Shown: positions 5,189 to 5,490 of the stretch, one piece after another
Numbering within the stretch: position 1 is the stretch's first letter
Layout of the letters: each line of letters opens with the position of its first letter
NCBI GenBank assembly: GCA_030147335.1
Contig: JASKZZ010000561.1
Span: 1-5,490 of the forward strand
Source of the DNA: Herpetosiphonaceae bacterium
Lineage (GTDB): Bacteria; Chloroflexota; Chloroflexia; Chloroflexales; Kallotenuaceae
DNA: 5,490 nt
Direction of reading: 5' to 3'
The notes under the pieces: generated by a model
The model's input: only the letters and a program-made list of their open reading frames with translations
The model's database searches: none
What the model was told of the DNA's origin: nothing
Position numbers and translations under genes: made by a program

Positions 5189-5490
5189 ATGGCAGTTCCT
5201 GATACAACGACGGCTAGCGGTAGGCAATTCCCAAGCGGCGCGACAATGCGCTCATTTGTGTCGCGCAATGCGATTTACTTCGTATTGGTGCTGCTTATTC
5301 TTGGCATTGCAATCCAAGATATTAATTTCCTTTCGCTCAGCAGCTTCCGTAACATTCTGCTTAATATTTCCACCCGCACGATCATTGCGCTCGGCATCGG
5401 TGGCATCTTGATTACTGGTGGCGTTGATCTATCGGCAGGTCGTCTTGTCGGCCTCGCCGCAGTTATTTCGGCGTCACTCTTGCAAACATC
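5189..5490 (+). CDS. mglC: Galactose/methyl-galactoside ABC transporter permease MglC, 5' part
   Basis: Only the first 100 codons are present and the frame is open to the window end; E. coli MglC has about 336 residues. The product is the membrane channel of the Mgl importer. A polar N-terminal tail of about 26 residues, roughly ten longer than in E. coli, precedes a first membrane segment (about 28-43, IYFVLVLLILGIAI). The FLSLSSFRNIL connection follows, then a second segment (about 64-77, RTIIALGIGGILIT). The GGVDLSAGRLVGLAAVI stretch (77-93) is characteristic of the BPD_transp_2 family and nearly the same as in E. coli MglC (TQGTDLSAGRQVGLAAVV). The gene order mglB-mglA-mglC is that of enteric bacteria. 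The rest of the gene and the operon end cannot be judged here. Confidence 0.94.
   Translation, partial: MAVPDTTTASGRQFPSGATMRSFVSRNAIYFVLVLLILGIAIQDINFLSLSSFRNILLNISTRTIIALGIGGILITGGVDLSAGRLVGLAAVISASLLQT

Overview
This window shows ordinary bacterial chromosomal DNA, dominated by a sugar-uptake locus read entirely on the + strand. In order it holds: the 3' part of an S58-family (DmpA/L-aminopeptidase D-esterase type) peptidase gene; a non-coding gap with a decayed response-regulator fragment; a complete ROK-family transcriptional regulator; a roughly 320-base leader; and the start of a galactose/glucose ABC transporter operon, mglB (lipoprotein binding protein), mglA (double ATPase) and the first 100 codons of mglC (permease), which runs off the window.

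The organism cannot be named from this sequence alone. Base composition looks intermediate, and the sugar-binding protein is a lipoprotein with a Ser/Ala/Gly/Thr-rich linker rather than a free periplasmic protein as in E. coli. That suits a monoderm-type or Chloroflexota-type envelope. My guess is a mid-GC Chloroflexota bacterium (Herpetosiphon-like), but this is an impression and not a demonstrated result.

Functionally, the ROK protein is the likely local sugar-responsive regulator of the mgl genes and perhaps of itself. MglB retains every residue I can map to the galactose/glucose contacts and the calcium loop of E. coli MglB, so D-galactose or D-glucose is the best substrate prediction. 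MglA has the usual CUT2 pattern of one canonical and one degenerate nucleotide-binding half, and MglC matches the BPD_transp_2 family from its first membrane segments.

The regulatory DNA is the most interesting part. A good sigma70-type promoter precedes the ROK gene. A second one overlaps the ROK stop codon and would give mglB a leader of about 290 bases with inverted repeats and a well-placed ribosome-binding site on a 9-codon mini-ORF. Between mglB and mglA lies a strong terminator-like hairpin flanked by two smaller inverted repeats, which would favour binding protein over transporter. I see no mobile element, CRISPR array, tRNA or rRNA, and no convincing undescribed system.
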